Shown here in pieces: positions 1-15,193 of a stretch of DNA of 64,000 nt. The position numbers and the translations under genes are program-made. Source of the DNA: Phlegmacium glaucopus (taxonomy: Eukaryota; Basidiomycota; Agaricomycetes; Agaricales; Cortinariaceae). The stretch covers positions 1,126,852 to 1,190,851 of the forward strand of contig MU130382.1 of NCBI GenBank assembly GCA_015039465.1, given 5' to 3'. Every line of letters starts with the position of its first letter. Position 1 is the first letter of the stretch. The notes under the pieces were generated by a model. The model did no database searches. It saw nothing but the letters and a program-made list of their open reading frames with translations, and was not told the DNA's origin.

Positions 1-3000
1 GAATGTTTCAATTCCGAAAAAGAAAGTCAGAGCTCACTGGTTCTGCTATCTCTTCAGGCGGTTCCTCAACGACTTCAAGAACAGACTTCTTGGTGTCTGC
101 ATCACGTACTTCAAACGTACATTTCTAATGTCGTGATGTTTCAGCACATGAATATTAGAGCATACGAGGTAAAAATGACCTGCAAAGACGACGAGAATGA
201 TGCGATAAGACCGAAGAAATCCTCAGGTTTCGGTGCATCAGACGAATCAAGATTTTCTCCATAATAAGCCAGTAATGATCGCAGCTCTCCTTCTATCATG
301 TTTCCCATTTTATTCAGAGCGTCTACAGTTGGACTAACTTGACCAATGAAAAACTGATATGACATATTAAACGCAACGCAATTTGAGATCATATTGAGAG
401 ATAATTCACCTGCATAACCTGGACAAATCTGTCATTTGATGATGTATCTTTTGATTGACGACGTTCCTGGACCTCGTTTTTCACCTGAGTAAGCCCCAAA
501 ACTAAAGTATTGACTGTTTGAAGAGTTATCTGCATGGAAACTGCCATGTTGATGAGAAGTTAGTAGATATGCATAATTTGATACATACTGCGAGCAGCTG
601 CCTCCAGACTCGGAAGCTCGTCAATAAATGTCGTCAAGGAAGGATCTTTGCGTAAAAGAACTCGGGCCAGATAGTGGAGTAAGGTAGGACAATCGGAACT
701 AGCCCTTGCGGTTTTTGTCTCATTCATCTGATGATTGATATCTTTGAGAAATACTGCAGAAAAAGATGCAGACAGATGCGTTGCATTACCTTCAGCAAGG
801 AGTTGAGCTGGAACCCCTGAGCCCCTCCTCGGAAGGTGGAACCATTCAACGTGTTTCCAAGAGCCAATACGATCTGCCGAAACGAATTGAATTTGGTCTT
901 ATAGACTTGTTTTCTTACTTACCTGCAAAATTTGCTTGAACTTCAACGAGGAGCGTAACTCGTGTGAAGCATTTCTGAGAATGTTGAGATCTGGTCGGAT
1001 TTCCTCGATCTCGAGTTCAAATCTCCTGCGATATTGCATGCATTGCAGTCGTTCAGAAAGACGCGGAATGGTCATGATCTTTTATATTTCAGCTCCAGAG
1101 GTAGCGCCCTAACGAACGGAACGTACCTGATAGAAATATTGATCTGCTTTGGCCAGCTTATTAACATCATCGAAAGATTTGATTCGTTCAATCTGAAATG
1201 TCCATTTAACATAGTTATCAAATATGGATAATAGAGAATGAACCTCTTCCACTGTTGGAAGCTGTTTGCAGATTGCCTTTAATTCATCAGTCGTCAGCCT
1301 CTCATCGTCAATTTCCATCAGCGCTCTGCGAATCTCAGGATATCCCATTTTTATTCTAGAGAGCATGATAGCTAACAGACTTGTCCATCAGCGCTGTCGT
1401 TTGATCATCATGAAACTGCCTACCAATGTTATTAGCCCGGGTGATATCCAAAAGTGTTGTAATACTTTGCTTTTTCTTGGCTACAATTTGAGATGGCGTC
1501 GACGGAGTACTGTCAAGGACAAATATGAACTCTAGATCAGAGAAATCTACTTGAATCGGGGGTGGGAGATCGCTCCAAATGGTGTTGACTCTGCCATTTG
1601 TCTTGTTCCAGAAGAAAGGTTTCAATTTCTTGGTTGGGGGAGCGGCCTTGAGCTTGGGACCCATTCTGAATGCAGACGGTGGTGGTGGCGGTGGTGGCGG
1701 GATTCCAAATAATCCAGTGGACGGTGGAGGAGTCGCTGATGACGAGCCAGACAAAATATGAGGCGGTGGTGGTGGGGGCGGCGGTGGGGGCGGCGGCACA
1801 GTACTAGGAGGTGGCGGGGGTGGTGGGGGCGGCGGAGGTGGCGTAATAGTAGAAAGGAGCGGCGTAGCAGTAGGAGGAGGGGTTGCCGAAGCTGGTTCCG
1901 TAGATATGGAACATTGCAACCTGTGAGTGAGCAATGGAAGTGGCGGCGGCGGAGGTGGTGGGGATGGCGAAGCTTCGATCGATGGAGGAGGCAATTTCCT
2001 GTTCTTGACCGGAGGCGGTGGGGGTGGCGATTTGGCTTTAAATTCTTGCTCATTCTTTGGCTTGGCAAGTAGGCGAGCTTTGAGTTCAGAGACCTCGCTA
2101 ATGAGTGCAGCAATTTGATCGTCCTTCTGAGTCAGACTTTCAATAGCACAGTTTGCAATGTGTTCAGCGTCCATATCGGCATCCTTCGACTTTTCACGAG
2201 CCTCTTCTCTTGAAGAAAACCTTGTATAGACGGATTCCAGAGCTCGTTTCAAATAAATTATTTCCCTCTGCTTGATATTAAGGGAGCTTTCCAATTCTCC
2301 ATTCTGTGTTGAGAAGTAAAATATGAATGCATGACAAAGAGGGATAGTATACCTTGGCCTTGTGCTTCGTGATCTCCTCCATCAAAGTATTCCACTTGAT
2401 TCTATCGCGCTCTCTCTTTGCGCGCTCGTCCTGATGTAACCGTCAGCGACATTTATGATTCAAGGAGAAACTATACACACAGCTTCCCTTCCATCTCCAG
2501 GGTTTTGCGCCTTAAGCCTGTCAAGTTCCGTTCGCAGCTGAAGAACTTCCTTTTCCTTCTGCACCAAGCGTTGAACAAGACCATGGACATTTTGCTGAGG
2601 ATATCACTGAGTAAAGAACCCTCGTCCGGTGAGTCAGCTTACCTCTGGACCTGGCTTTCGGGCATTGCTAGGACCATGAATCGGCATGCTTAGAGAAAGT
2701 GTTTTGAGGGTGTTGACTTCAACAAGCTGTTGGCTAAGCTCTTTACGCAGTTCCGTTCGCTACAAAACCCGTAGAACAGTCAAGACATATTCCTATGTAG
2801 GCGAGTGGAGAGGTGTTACCTCGTCAGTGAGCTCGTCAACTTTAGCTCGAAGCGTTTCCAACTCCTGTTCGATAATCTCTATGGAACCATTTTCACTAGC
2901 TTGACCGGTGATATGCTGTACGGATGCAGCAAACCGTTTCAAAAAGACACGCCAGCTCTCATCGCTGACAATGATGAATGAGCGTGCTGCAAAAGCTGGG

Positions 3001-5953
3001 TTGAGTACAACGTTTGACGTACAAATTGTCAAGCATGGCTGCTTGCTCCACGAAACGATCAAGAATTGTGAGAAGGTCTGCCTTCATATGCCTGAACAGT
3101 CATGTAACAATTGGAAAGATGCTCGACAATTAAAATGCCTCTTACAGCTCAATGTCTCGTTGGAAGATTTGACCGTAGCGTTTCAGTATGTCAATCATAG
3201 TGGGATACAGATCGCCATGTTGCTTGGCCAACTGGATGAGTTCTTCAAGGGCAACTTCAGAGTCAGAGGGCGACCGCGCATGACCTCGGTTCCTCAGGGT
3301 CTGTGCTCGTTCTTGCATATCTTGCTCATCTTCGAATTTCTCTTCCATGTACAAATTAAGCTGAGTTAGGAGCGAATCGGGTGGCTTGATATATCGCAAG
3401 GCCTTTCAAACAAATTAGTCCCGCTTCAATAAGACGATTTCAGCCCCTTACGACTATCAATTCGTTCAAGCCCCGACGACTGAATTCCTCCCGTAATAAG
3501 ACTCGCTCTTCCAGGTTATCCGATGAATTGGTAAGCGCATTGATTAAAGTCATGGTCGCCACCCGAGCATCCAGCGCCCCCTCCTCTTCGTCCCCGAAAC
3601 CAACAACGCTGCGGTCCCAGTCGCTATCGATATCGATATTCACGTCCGGAAGACGCAATGACATCAACAAGGTCTCAAAACGAAACTCCTCATCGTAGGC
3701 AATACGAGAATCTGATATTGCTGCCAATACGGCTTTATGACCATCAGAGACATCCAAAACACATATGGCTGCCAGAAGTTCAGAGGCAAAAGCGTGAACC
3801 TTCAAAGACGAGGTATATAGCGCATACGATATATGAGTGACGAGGGTTGATGACATCAGAACTTCATTGAAACCCTTTGGAATAAATTGACCATTACAAA
3901 AATAAGAGGTAAGAATTAGAATTGAGCTCACCTCAGTGTTCAACAGGGCTCGCAAGCACTTGAAAACCTCCAGTAGTACTGTAGTTTCAATTTCAGTGAG
4001 ACGTGGCCTCTTGCCACCTTTCCCCACCAGACCTGCAAGCAACTTGCCCAACATATCTATACCCTTTTCGTTTCGGACAAAATCTTGAATAAAAGCTAAA
4101 TTTGCGGTTGATAGATGGACACGCAGCGTGATAAGATGCTTGACGAGTTTGAGGTCAGGAGCTTTGCCAGAACGAAGAGTGTCGATATACCACTTGGCTG
4201 ACTTCGCAAATTCCAAACCTCCTTTCTCAGAAGGCGTGGTTTTCTCTCCACCAGAAGATATCCACCAATTGCTCCATGAACTGCCTGTGGTTTGTGGCTG
4301 AAGAGGTTGAATGTCCTCTAGAGGTTTACTAGCTTGAGCTTGCACTTGTCCCGGAGAATTTGGCGCGCTCATAGGACTCGGGGCCTCCGCATGAGAGATT
4401 GCAGAGCCTCCAAAGCCCCATCCAAAGATAGATATTCGCCGCATCAGACCCTCATCTCCAGTCAATTGAGGTACAAGTCGAGGCAGTAAAGCCGCTGCAC
4501 TTGACGGGCCATATGAGGCAGCAGATGGCCGATCCCCATTCATGAGAGGCGGTTGTTGGATCGACCTATATTGACGATTCTGGCGAAGTAGATATTTCTT
4601 GAGATCATCTGACATGGCATACATTGCCGAACGTTTATCCCCCTTCAGTCCTAGTTCGTCCTACAGAGTATCGAAGAAGTGTTATATTTGGGCTGTTTGT
4701 AAGACTCACCAGCATTTCTTCGAAAGCTTTCTCCGAGAAATCTGCACTTTCTTCATCCTTAGTATTAGTATCAGATATGTTGTTCCTTCCCAGATGGCTA
4801 TAAACCGCTTGGTCGACAAGCCGGGGCTCGCTCACACTCTTTCTGTTATCAGGTGTAAAGCTGGCACTGTCGCGATTGGGTGAAGCCGGCGAGGGACTTA
4901 TCCACCCTTCGAATAAGCTGGATAATCGACCTTGGGTGACAAGCCCACGTTGTTCAAGATCCTTTGCAGAATTTGGGCGTCGAGGAGAAGTAGTTTGGTC
5001 TCCCATTTTTGCAGTTCCTTCTCCCTCCTCGTCTGATAACTCCTCGTCCGATTGCATCGCCGCCAGACGCTTTATAGTTGAATCAGAGGGTGCTGTAGTG
5101 GATTGAATGCTACGAGGTTTGGTACGACGATACCATTCGTCAGGCACGGAAAATCTGAACTTCCTTTTTGCTGTAGATTTGAATGGATTCGGTGAAAATG
5201 GAAATCCCGTGAAGTTGAATACTACAGAAGTAACAGGAAGCCTTGAAATCCCTTTGTAATAGTTATCAGAGAGAACAGAAACTCGAAGGAGAAATAATAT
5301 TCCTACTCTCGTTTTCCTCATCGATCCAAACCTCCTCTAAAACATATTCTAAGTTTCCTCCTCCCGGAATGGGTGATGATTTCGTTAGCCCTAGCTCCTC
5401 GATGATAGAATCAAGTATATCCACAACGGTCATTGTACGCGAAATAAAGAATTTGTATTCAAATTCATCGGAGATTTCAGGTACTCGTAGGAACGAAACC
5501 CATATTGATAATAGGGGATGGAGAGATACCAAGCGAAACGCGGGGTTGTGGAGGTGATTGGTCATAGGAAAGGAAGAGAAATGCCGTTGTGTTGTCTGAG
5601 ATTTCGAGTTATGTTGATTGAGGATGGGGCCAACCGGTGCATCCATCTGAATAGTTCCTAAGAGCAATTCCAATAATTTTGCTTGAGTATAATTCTCAAC
5701 TTGCGAGAAATTATCTACCATCTCCAAGTTTCGTAAGTTCCTCCTCTTCCCAAGCCCGACCACATTCTTCTGCACGTATTCTTTGCAAAGCCCATCCGCA
5801 ATCTTCAAGATCCCCGAGAACCTCTTTTGCTACCCCTTCTATCCGAAACAGAGTATCAATAGCGTCTTGAGCAGTCCCATTCTCGAGGATTTCGGCAAAG
5901 TGCAGAGATTTAGTAGGAAGGATGATCGGTACTATTAGATTGCAGTTTGACAT
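1..5953 (-). CDS. Formin (FH1-FH2 actin nucleator), 3' end beyond the window
   Basis: Formins nucleate and elongate unbranched actin filaments for polarity, septation and hyphal growth under Rho GTPase control. Reading on the minus strand, positions 5570-5260 encode an RA-like (Ras-association-like) segment containing TVVDILDSIIEELGLTK. A GTPase-binding/FH3 armadillo-like region follows at about 4620-3140, then a coiled coil at about 3060-2130. The FH1 region at about 2040-1680 has proline runs of up to twelve residues. FH2 begins near 1660 (KLKPFFWNK) and continues through KMGYPEIRRAL to the window edge. The last readable exon ends near a GTGAGC donor at about 30, so the C terminus (end of FH2, any DAD) is probably outside the window. 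The start at 5953 is the best visible ATG but is uncertain. An upstream frame at 6201-5935 could be an extra exon only if a very short intron (about 32-36 nt) is used. The exon chain is interrupted by many introns of about 50 nt. The formin identity is secure; the N terminus is not. Confidence 0.9.
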
Positions 5954-6317
5954 GTCGTTTCACCCACCCGAAAACCAGGAAAGTAGAAGACGCGTCGAGC
6001 CTTGTGCCCCAAATCTGAAGGTGCAGCCCCAGATTCCCGAGCTTTAGAATAACTCCCAGGATGGAAAAAGGTCCAGACTCCAATCAACGGTCCCAAATTT
6101 ACAGCCCGAGATTGATGCAACGTCCAAAGATCCAGCAAAGTAATCGGGGCGCCTTGATGGCAGGGCAGAACTGCTACTAACAGTGAAAGGAAATCAATCA
6201 TTAATGCATGCAGCGTCCGAGAGTCACCGTGGAGTGAGCACGTGGTTCCCTTCCAGAGGTCGCTTGAAACATAACATATATACGTATTACGGAATGTACA
6301 GGAAACTTGGGTATTCG

Positions 6318-9596
<3,279 letters not shown>

Positions 9597-9789
9597 GGTC
9601 CAGAACTTGTATAGGGAGGAAAGAACACAGCGCCGAAAACTCTACGACGCGATTGAGTAACAATTAAGGATTCCAATGACAAAGTTTAGGGCAGGTTTTT
9701 TCGTGTGTGTGACTAATCGATCAGTGACATTTATGGCAATCTGAATTTGTGGCTGAACCGGGACCAATTGGCAATCTCTGACCTTTGAC
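9597..9789. promoter_or_regulatory. Divergent promoter, MCM6 / tyrosine phosphatase
   Basis: The 193-nt gap between two divergent start codons must hold both promoters. On the plus strand ACGCGA lies at 9647-9652. This is one base from the MluI cell-cycle box (ACGCGT) that drives G1/S transcription of MCM genes in other fungi. The match is a single short word and is only suggestive. Confidence 0.35.
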
Positions 9790-10919
9790 ATGCACGACCT
9801 CGACCCGCTTGACCCAGCTTATGTGCAGGATGTCCTCTCAAAGCCGCCTTTTGTTGTAATTCCTGGCGTAATAAACGTCAGAGATCTCGGTCACTATCCA
9901 TCAACCACAGATCCTGGCTTTGTCACAAAATCTGGATATCTCTTTCGCTCCGCAGAGTTGTCTGGTATCACAGATGAAGGTAATTTGTCTTTCCTTGATG
10001 CAACCCCTTACTATACTTATTTCATCACAGGAAAAGTTGCTCTGAAAGGGCTTGGAATCACCAAGGTTTTCGATCTCCGATCTGACACGGAAATACGGAA
10101 GTATAACAGTCCGCTCCCTCAAATCGATGGTGTGGAAATTCTTCATACGCCCGTCTTCCAAACAATAGACTACAGTCCAGAGATGATGGCCAAGTACGTA
10201 CGTGACGCCATGCCAGAACTCTTTATCCAGGCACTTACATATGATTATATCTTATAGGCGGTACCAGTTGTACGCTAGCGGAAAAACTGAAGTCAGTCCA
10301 GCATATCTTGCTAATGGCCTTTGAATGCTCGTCTTGAATTTTAAGCAATAGGCATTCTTGGAGTTATATTCCCAAATATTGGACCATGGAGGACCAGCCT
10401 TTGGTGCTATCCTCCGCCATGTCCGAGACAAACCAACTGAAGGATGTCTCTTCCACTGCACAGCAGGAAAAGACAGAACAGGCTTGATGGCTGCGATCTT
10501 ATTAAAGGTTCATTTTTCGTATATATCCTTTGCAAACCCGGGGCGAATAATTTGTCAAAGCTCGCAGGAATCGATGACGAAGATATATCCCGAGATTATG
10601 CTCTTACTCGCGTGGGTCGCGAACCAGCCCGAGAAATGATCATGGCCAGATTAGCCAAAGAACCTCTATTTGCCTCAAATACTGATGCAGCCCTCAATAT
10701 GTTTACCTGCCGGTATGGGCATGATAACAACCGTTTTACTAGACTTGAACCTCATGGTCTTCTTGTTGTAGCCATGGAACCATGCAGTCGTTTCTCAAGC
10801 ACTTCCAAGAGAAATATGGTGGCGCAGAAGGATATATACGACGCTATGTCGGCCTCACAGACGACGAAATCGCAACTATCAAGAGACATATTCTTATCCC
10901 TGGACCATCACACTTATAA
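9790..10919 (+). CDS. Protein tyrosine phosphatase, atypical CX5R (Y_phosphatase3 type)
   Basis: This is a cysteine-based phosphatase of the single-domain fungal/bacterial type that dephosphorylates phosphotyrosine proteins or phosphoinositides; the substrate cannot be read from sequence. The N-terminal INVRDLG motif, the KVFDLRSDTE segment and the P-loop HCTAGKDRTG (Cys nucleophile, Arg binder) are all present. Six exons join in frame: 9790-9979, 10031-10193, 10258-10291, 10352-10507, 10561-10712 and 10772-10919. Together they give 843 nt and 280 residues ending GPSHL. All introns are GT-AG and 50-64 nt. The gene is intact. It shares its promoter with MCM6 and meets VAC14 tail to tail, 244 nt away. 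Confidence 0.9.
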
Positions 10920-11163
10920 TTTAGAGACATGGATATCACCTATAGTTTTACCTTGCAACCATATATCAAGTGCAGTTGTGCATGGGAGCTATTTGTTGTT
11001 CAGAGGTGTTCGAGGATCATGTAAATTTCAATATCATTGAGGTTGTATGTACGTGGTGTAAGAGTAAGTATTAGACGTCATCGGAGATGCACATGTGAAG
11101 TTAAGACTGATACGAAGAAAAAGTCACATCAAATCGTAGGTAGTACGCAGTTCTCCATCCATA

Positions 11164-14100
11164 TCACTTTCGTGTCAGTTCAAGAGGCCTTCGCTTCTGA
11201 CCCAAAGCAGCTGCAGTAGGGTTCAGGCTTGGTGGTAAATTTCCACCGGTGCTTGCTCCCATTAAGCCACTCGGCGCCCTGGCCTTAGGATTCAAAGGCG
11301 ACAGTGCTCCACTTCTTGAACCGATAGGTAGTTGTGGAACGATATTAGGGGTAGATATTTCGCCAGTTACTCTCCTTCGCATGGGCGGCCTTGCGATAGC
11401 TGGTCTCCCAACCCTGTCGGAGCTATCGTTTACTTTTTCCTCAGGCAATTCTACGATAGGCGTAGTATCATTTCCCAAGGCTTGCCGTCGCGCCTTTTCA
11501 TGCTTGGCTTGAACAGATCGGAAGTGGAGGAGTAATTCCTGCCATTTGATTTCATCTCGTCCAAGTTTGGATCGAGTAGACAAAGGACCAATCGCACTAG
11601 ATATGAAATTTTAGGTTGAAAATACATGGGTCGAACATAAGGACTCACGATTTCGGAGCAATCTGAAGAAAACCAGCGGAATTGACTGCGTTCAAGCGAT
11701 TTCGTAGAGAAACGAAGGCTGAACTTTGGGGCAGTAACATCAAAATACCATAAAGGCATTTAAAAAGGTAGGGATATCGTTCGGGCTCCAAAAGTTGCAG
11801 TCGAATGTCTAGAAGATTGTAAAGTCGGCAAAAAGAATAACATACTGTCCACATACAAGTAAAGACTGGCGATTCGATCAGTTGAACCAATTTATCAACT
11901 TGAACAAGCATCGCGACTGTGATTTCGAGATCAGCGCTGATCTCAGAAACAAGACGTCAAGACTTCAGCGTGCTTTGATTCTCAATTGCGAAAGCTACTT
12001 ACAAGATATATAGCAGGTTTGAGGCATGCTCATAAGCCTGAGCTAGGAGACAGAGGGAAAACACCGCTACAGCATTATGACACCATGAACGATATAATGT
12101 CGTGAATAAAGCTTGGCCATCTTGCTGTGTATGAAAGTAATTACAAAGTACCAAACTTTTTTTGGATAGAACGCACCCGTGTTTCCAAACTTTTTAGCCG
12201 CTTCCTAAAATCAATTAGTTCGGGGGATGTGATAAGGATGATGTTCAGTTTCTGAACAATGACGCTGGCAAATTCGAGATCCTAGAAAACCTGGTTAAAA
12301 CTGTTTGTGATAGTTCACAAGCCAACACACATCCTCTTTCTCAAGAATCTCTGCGAAGGTGCGATATATTTTTTCCGTGTTGAGATTCAGACAGAGTTGC
12401 CTAATGATGAGACTGCCTCGAGTCTCTAGAAGTCGCCTATCTGTGCTGAAAAGTTCGAGAAGGTTATTCATAAAAGCCTTGAAGTAAGTCTCCTCTGAAC
12501 TTGAGGAAATTTGAGCCAAAAGTTGTAAGTCATGTTTAATAACCTAGGTAAGCCATTTAGCAGATATAGTAGTAACGCTGAGTCTAATTGCACCTCTTCA
12601 GAGCTGTCCGACAATGTCTTGAGTAATGCAGGAAAGGTTCCATCGTCCATAGCTAAAATCTGATCAAATTACTTCTTGCTGCACAGTTACGAGACAAGGA
12701 CGAAATAATACCTTCTTTGGAGCCTTCTGATGCAGCATGATCAACCATTTCAAGGCCGCCACTCTCGTCTCTTCAAACTCGCTCAGGAACTGGATGGTCA
12801 ATTCGTTGACCGTCACCTGATAATCAAATAGGTCTGATTCTTCAGGAACTACAGAGTTGGCCACATTTCCATTTACGCCCGACTGGCTGTTGAAGGAAAG
12901 GGGAGAGTGGGGCCGACTTGAACCAGCATTGGGTGGCAATATCTCGGCCACAGGTGCCGGACGTGGGGTTAAGGAAAGATCCCCATTGCTGGTGCGCATC
13001 CGTTGCAAGGTTTGAGGTTGTTGAGTGATTTGGCCACCCTCCAAGGGGGACTCCGGCAACGAGCTCTCCTTCGATAGTTGAGAACCCAACGTAGACTGTC
13101 TTGACGTTGCAGCGGAGTTTGTAGGCGTAGGCGGCCCGGGTATTTTGCTTGATGGAATAGGTTTTTCCGCTGCCGGTTTGGGTAACGACGACTCAACAGG
13201 AGAAGGTAGCTTTTGAATGACATTGAGGAGCAATTTATTGGTGCGGATAGCGGCTGACTGGATCATGGGAACGTGGTGCGCGAGATTGGGCAGAATAGCA
13301 GGGATGAGGCGTGGTGTAAACGGGACCATGACCTCATGGGCAAAGCTGAGAAACTCGGCTAACCATCGTAGAGCCGTAGATTGCTGGATCTCATCATCTT
13401 TAAACGCGAAATTTGAGCGCAGTCCTTCATCAAGAGAGTATACACAACTGACGTTCTCCATCCAGTTGCTGAATGAGGATTTCTATGACTGCAGCATAAT
13501 CAATTCGTACACCTTGACCAGGTATCCATTCTGACATAGATATTGAATCGTAACAGCATAGTTAGCGTGTTATTTTACTCACCGCCAATGTCCCTATCGT
13601 CAAATTCTGATGGTCCAGCATTTCTCGCACTGATCTGACTTTCATGGATCGAGGTTTCTTGCTCGTCATTCTCCAGCATAAGTAAAGCTCGTTCAGTACT
13701 TTCCAGATTAAGGTCAGGCAAAAATTCCGCCTCGCTTTCGACTCTGAGTAAGGATTCAGCAGGGGTTTTAGATTTCGGACGTTGTTGGAGCTGTCGAGAC
13801 ACAGCTGTGACATCTCGGATTTCGCGAAGAAAATCAGCGAGTAAATTCTCAGTGGCCACACGAACATCTTCTGTTGGATCCGAGAGATACTTGCTGGAGT
13901 AAACATAAGTGGAGGAACCAACGGATAAGAAACCATTACTTACAGAAGTCCATCCAGAAACTCGGGAAGATAAGTTATAAGCTCAAGTTCTGGGACAGAA
14001 TCAAGAACATTGATCCAGGAAACCAAGTAGCTTCTTGTAAATGGGCTGACAACATAAATCCGTTCACGAAGCAGAGGAATGAAATGAGCCAGAGAGAAAG

Positions 14101-14925
14101 CCTTCCTGGTACCGTCCTGAGGAACCGAAACTAAGACGCCTTGGATTTCGTCAATTTCGTCTCTTTCATCCCGAACTTTCTCTGTTTCGGGATATAGTGG
14201 TATGTAAACTGAAGCGGACTCTGCGACTATGTCCTTTAAAAGACGATCAAGTAGTTCGGCACCATTCTTGACTGACAGTTCGGAGTCGGCTGCAAGCTGC
14301 GGAAGGGATGAGTACATTGGAAAGTACTTTGAATGAGGACTCGCCTTGCTCAGCGCGTCAAAAATATGATTAAAATAGACCAAAACCTCTCCCTTTGAGA
14401 CTTTGGCAATGTTGTACAGACATTCCGCTGAGAAGTATCTGATCCTGTTTTCGGGATCGACGAAACAATCCAGCAGAGGTCCAACAAACTTCTCCATGTA
14501 AGGAGCCACGTCGACACCCAAGGCAATGGCAGTTCCTGCAAGCCCGATAAGCCCACCATTCCTGATATGAAGTGGATTTGAAGTATTATTGAACATGTCC
14601 ACTAGCTGGTCGATGATTTGGCTGATTCGTTTCTGCTCTCCTTGCATATGGCATTCTCGGATTTGTCTAGAGTCAAGAGAAACATTAGCGATCGTTACCA
14701 AGTCAGCCTATAAGCCACTTACTTTTCTAGTTCGAGCGCTGCGGCTTTGCGCTTCTCGTATATTTTGTCAATGAGTTGCCTCGCGACTGCGGAATCTATT
14801 GGAAGGATGAATAAGACAAGAGTCAGACATAACAACGCGCGCACCCATTTCAAAGTTCTAGTTAAAACGAGTTCAACATGAGTGAAGTTAAAAGGTGACT
14901 GGATGAAGGTTGTGGCTGTGCTCAT
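11164..14925 (-). CDS. VAC14: Vac14, scaffold of the PI(3,5)P2 synthesis complex
   Basis: Vac14 is a HEAT-repeat scaffold that holds the Fab1/PIKfyve lipid kinase and Fig4 phosphatase on vacuole/endosome membranes. The N terminus contains [19 protein letters not shown], followed by the family hallmark [15 protein letters not shown] and [19 protein letters not shown]. Next comes [19 protein letters not shown], then [10 protein letters not shown], and finally the C-terminal Vac14/Fig4-binding region ([36 protein letters not shown]). A serine/proline-rich linker at about 13220-12850 is basidiomycete-like low complexity. The product is about 1050 residues, somewhat longer than yeast Vac14 (880). 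About a dozen introns are present, including a likely GC-AG intron at 14297-14344. The first exon (14925 to about 14870) is the least certain part. The gene is divergent from the M28 peptidase. Confidence 0.93.
14297..14344 (-). other. VAC14: Probable 48-nt GC-AG intron within VAC14
   Basis: Read on the minus strand the segment starts AAG|GCGAGT and ends CCGCAG|CTTGCA, with a CTCAT branch-like motif about 13 nt before the end. It has no stop and is a multiple of three, so a simple ORF reads through it. Read-through would insert 16 residues between FDALSK and [12 protein letters not shown], in the most conserved block of the family. Removing it restores the expected uninterrupted block. Confidence 0.7.
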
Positions 14926-15004
14926 TACATCTACCGCTCTTTGGGATTAGACCTGAAAAAATTAATACGCCAGTGTCTCTAGAAGCTAGGCCTGTAACCG
15001 GACC

Positions 15005-15057
15005 GTCAAAATGAGCAAAGCGTAGATTTGTCAAATCGACGCTTTACCCATTTTGAC
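15005..15057. repeat. Imperfect inverted repeat in the VAC14/M28 intergenic region
   Basis: Two 26-nt arms (15005-15030 and 15032-15057) are reverse complements at 23 of 26 positions with a single-base loop. The arms begin GTCAAAATG and end CATTTTGAC. It lies 137 nt upstream of the peptidase ATG and about 80 nt upstream of VAC14, so it may be a cruciform, a regulatory site or a short MITE relic. Confidence 0.6.
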
Positions 15058-15193
15058 AGGTCTATCTAGAAGCAACCCTTCTGTAATAATATCGGTCCGT
15101 CCGTACCCAGAGGGTCCGGAAATCGGATCATTATGACAAGTACTATTCAGGCTTTCTCAGGCTACAACGGTGCCGCTTGTTGTTGACTCTATC

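Noticed and set aside
1579..2118. Glycine- and arginine-rich plus-strand ORFs opposite the formin
   Set aside because: They are the complement of the FH1 proline tracts (poly-CCN read as poly-GGN), with no independent motif.
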